Shown piece after piece: positions 14,474 through 15,144 of a stretch of DNA of 15,144 nt. The notes below the pieces were generated by a model, which searched no databases, had not been told where the DNA came from, and was given only the letters and a program-made list of their open reading frames with translations. Numbering within the stretch: the first letter of the stretch is position 1; each line of letters opens with the position of its first letter. The DNA lies in assembly GCA_030151135.1 (NCBI GenBank), contig JASLEQ010000435.1:1-15144 (forward strand). The letters are read 5' to 3'. A program made the position numbers and the translations under genes. Source of the stretch: Candidatus Sulfotelmatobacter sp. (lineage in GTDB: Bacteria > Acidobacteriota > Terriglobia > Terriglobales > SbA1).

Positions 14474-15144
14474 CTAAGCCGGCTCGGGCGGAAGTCCTGG
14501 CAAAAATGGATTTATGGCCGCTGGTTCAGAAGGTGGATACAACGCGAGACTCAGGGCGCGATATCGAGGAGCGAAGAAATAGATCGAATATGCCGGGAAA
14601 AAGACGATCACCGGAACGGAAATCATCGCGACCAGGTACATGAACACCGCTAATAGCAGGCACCCCGCTATTACTGCCGCCGTAATCGTGAAGACATTCC
14701 AGGTGAGTCCGGCGGTCTTGCCCGCGACCAATGCCCCCACAACGACTCCGATAACTGGAATTGCCACCAACAATCCCATAATGAGTGTGGCAATCGTTAC
14801 CAATATCGCTGCGCCGATCGCCAGAACAATCTTCATTCCGACGTAGGCGGCATAGCCACCCTGTTCTGTTTGCAGCAAGGGCAACAATCGACGCCATGCC
14901 TCAATCGGGCCCATCCCTTCCAGTGCCATTTGGGGCACAACGAAATCCTTAGTCAGCACGTGAATCAAAGCGATCACGACGAAGAAGAATAAAAACACGA
15001 ATAGAAGTAGAATCCCGCTCACGACAAGTCCAGGAATGTGTTCCTTAGGGTGAGTAAACCATCCTGCGGTATAAGCCATAAGCGCAGGGACGCCGAATAA
15101 AACTGCAGCCACGGCAAACGTTGCAATGGCGAAACCGATTTGCC
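14474..15144 (-). CDS. Multi-pass integral membrane protein of unknown function (5' end outside window)
   Basis: The frame is open to the window edge, so the start lies beyond it; the GTG at 15112 is inside a hydrophobic segment and is not a likely start. About 223 residues remain. Hydrophobic segments suggest five or six transmembrane helices: one at the truncated N-terminal end, one rich in Leu/Phe after H-I-P-G-L, a long Ile/Val/Gly-rich pair in the middle, and a long pair near the C-terminus ending P-A-Y-S-I-Y-F. Between helices two and three is a polar stretch with K-D-F-V-V-P-Q-M and E-A-W-R-R-L-L, a pattern I associate with uncharacterised membrane proteins of Acidobacteriota and Planctomycetes; family not named with confidence. 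The tail is Pro-rich (P-G-L-P-P-E-P-A). It is 118 bases upstream of the exbD remnant, on the same strand. Confidence 0.75.
   Translation of the reverse strand, partial: QIGFAIATFAVAAVLFGVPALMAYTAGWFTHPKEHIPGLVVSGILLLFVFLFFFVVIALIHVLTKDFVVPQMALEGMGPIEAWRRLLPLLQTEQGGYAAYVGMKIVLAIGAAILVTIATLIMGLLVAIPVIGVVVGALVAGKTAGLTWNVFTITAAVIAGCLLLAVFMYLVAMISVPVIVFFPAYSIYFFAPRYRALSLALYPPSEPAAINPFLPGLPPEPA

Noticed and set aside
1..15144. CRISPR arrays, insertion sequences, tRNAs, phage or defence genes
   Set aside because: No spaced direct repeats, transposase motifs, tRNA-like cloverleaf or CCA ends, or known defence domains were found on either strand; the content is mainly housekeeping and biosynthesis.

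Overview
The window reads as chromosomal DNA of a free-living, moderately GC-rich bacterium. The best guess is Acidobacteriota (Terriglobia-like). Pointers are the exported CarboxypepD_reg-like/TPR protein, the DUF4388 (PATAN) response regulator, the MotA/ExbD-type remnant and the style of the exported CocE/NonD hydrolase. This placement is an inference from gene content only. Coding density is high. I see no rRNA, tRNA, CRISPR array, insertion sequence, phage gene or integration site.

Layout. Bases 2-613 (+) are the C-terminal end of an N-acyl-D-amino-acid deacylase-type amidohydrolase. It ends tail-to-tail, with overlapping stop codons, against a long minus-strand run read from about 4.9 kb down to 0.6 kb: a PilT-like ATPase, moeA, moaC, a REC-PATAN response regulator and a mogA/moaB-type gene. 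Spacings are 82, 37 and 15 bases, then an 8-base overlap, so this looks like one operon. It combines three late or accessory steps of molybdenum cofactor synthesis with two proteins whose relatives act on type IV pili. Next (minus, 5131-6291) comes an exported TPR protein with its own intrinsic terminator. Then queD-queE-queC (minus, 8186 down to 6386) encode three consecutive steps of the 7-deazaguanine (preQ0) pathway, in pathway order.

A divergent intergenic region separates queD from a plus-strand exported alpha/beta-hydrolase of the CocE/NonD (X-Pro dipeptidyl-peptidase S15) family. It converges, with 9 bases between, on a DinG/XPD-type Fe-S helicase (minus). That helicase diverges from der, the essential two-GTPase ribosome assembly factor (plus). 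After der lies a decayed exbD: two frameshifts plus an in-frame stop, all other family hallmarks still readable. The window ends in a 5'-truncated multi-pass membrane protein (minus).

Most interesting points: (1) the PilT-like ATPase and the PATAN response regulator in one operon with Moco genes, a possible pilus-control pair; (2) that ATPase has lost the PilT His-box histidine and the AIRNLIRE motif, suggesting an accessory paralogue; (3) the exbD pseudogene, which is not obvious as an open reading frame; (4) the use of TTG/GTG starts in three genes in a row (hydrolase, helicase, der).
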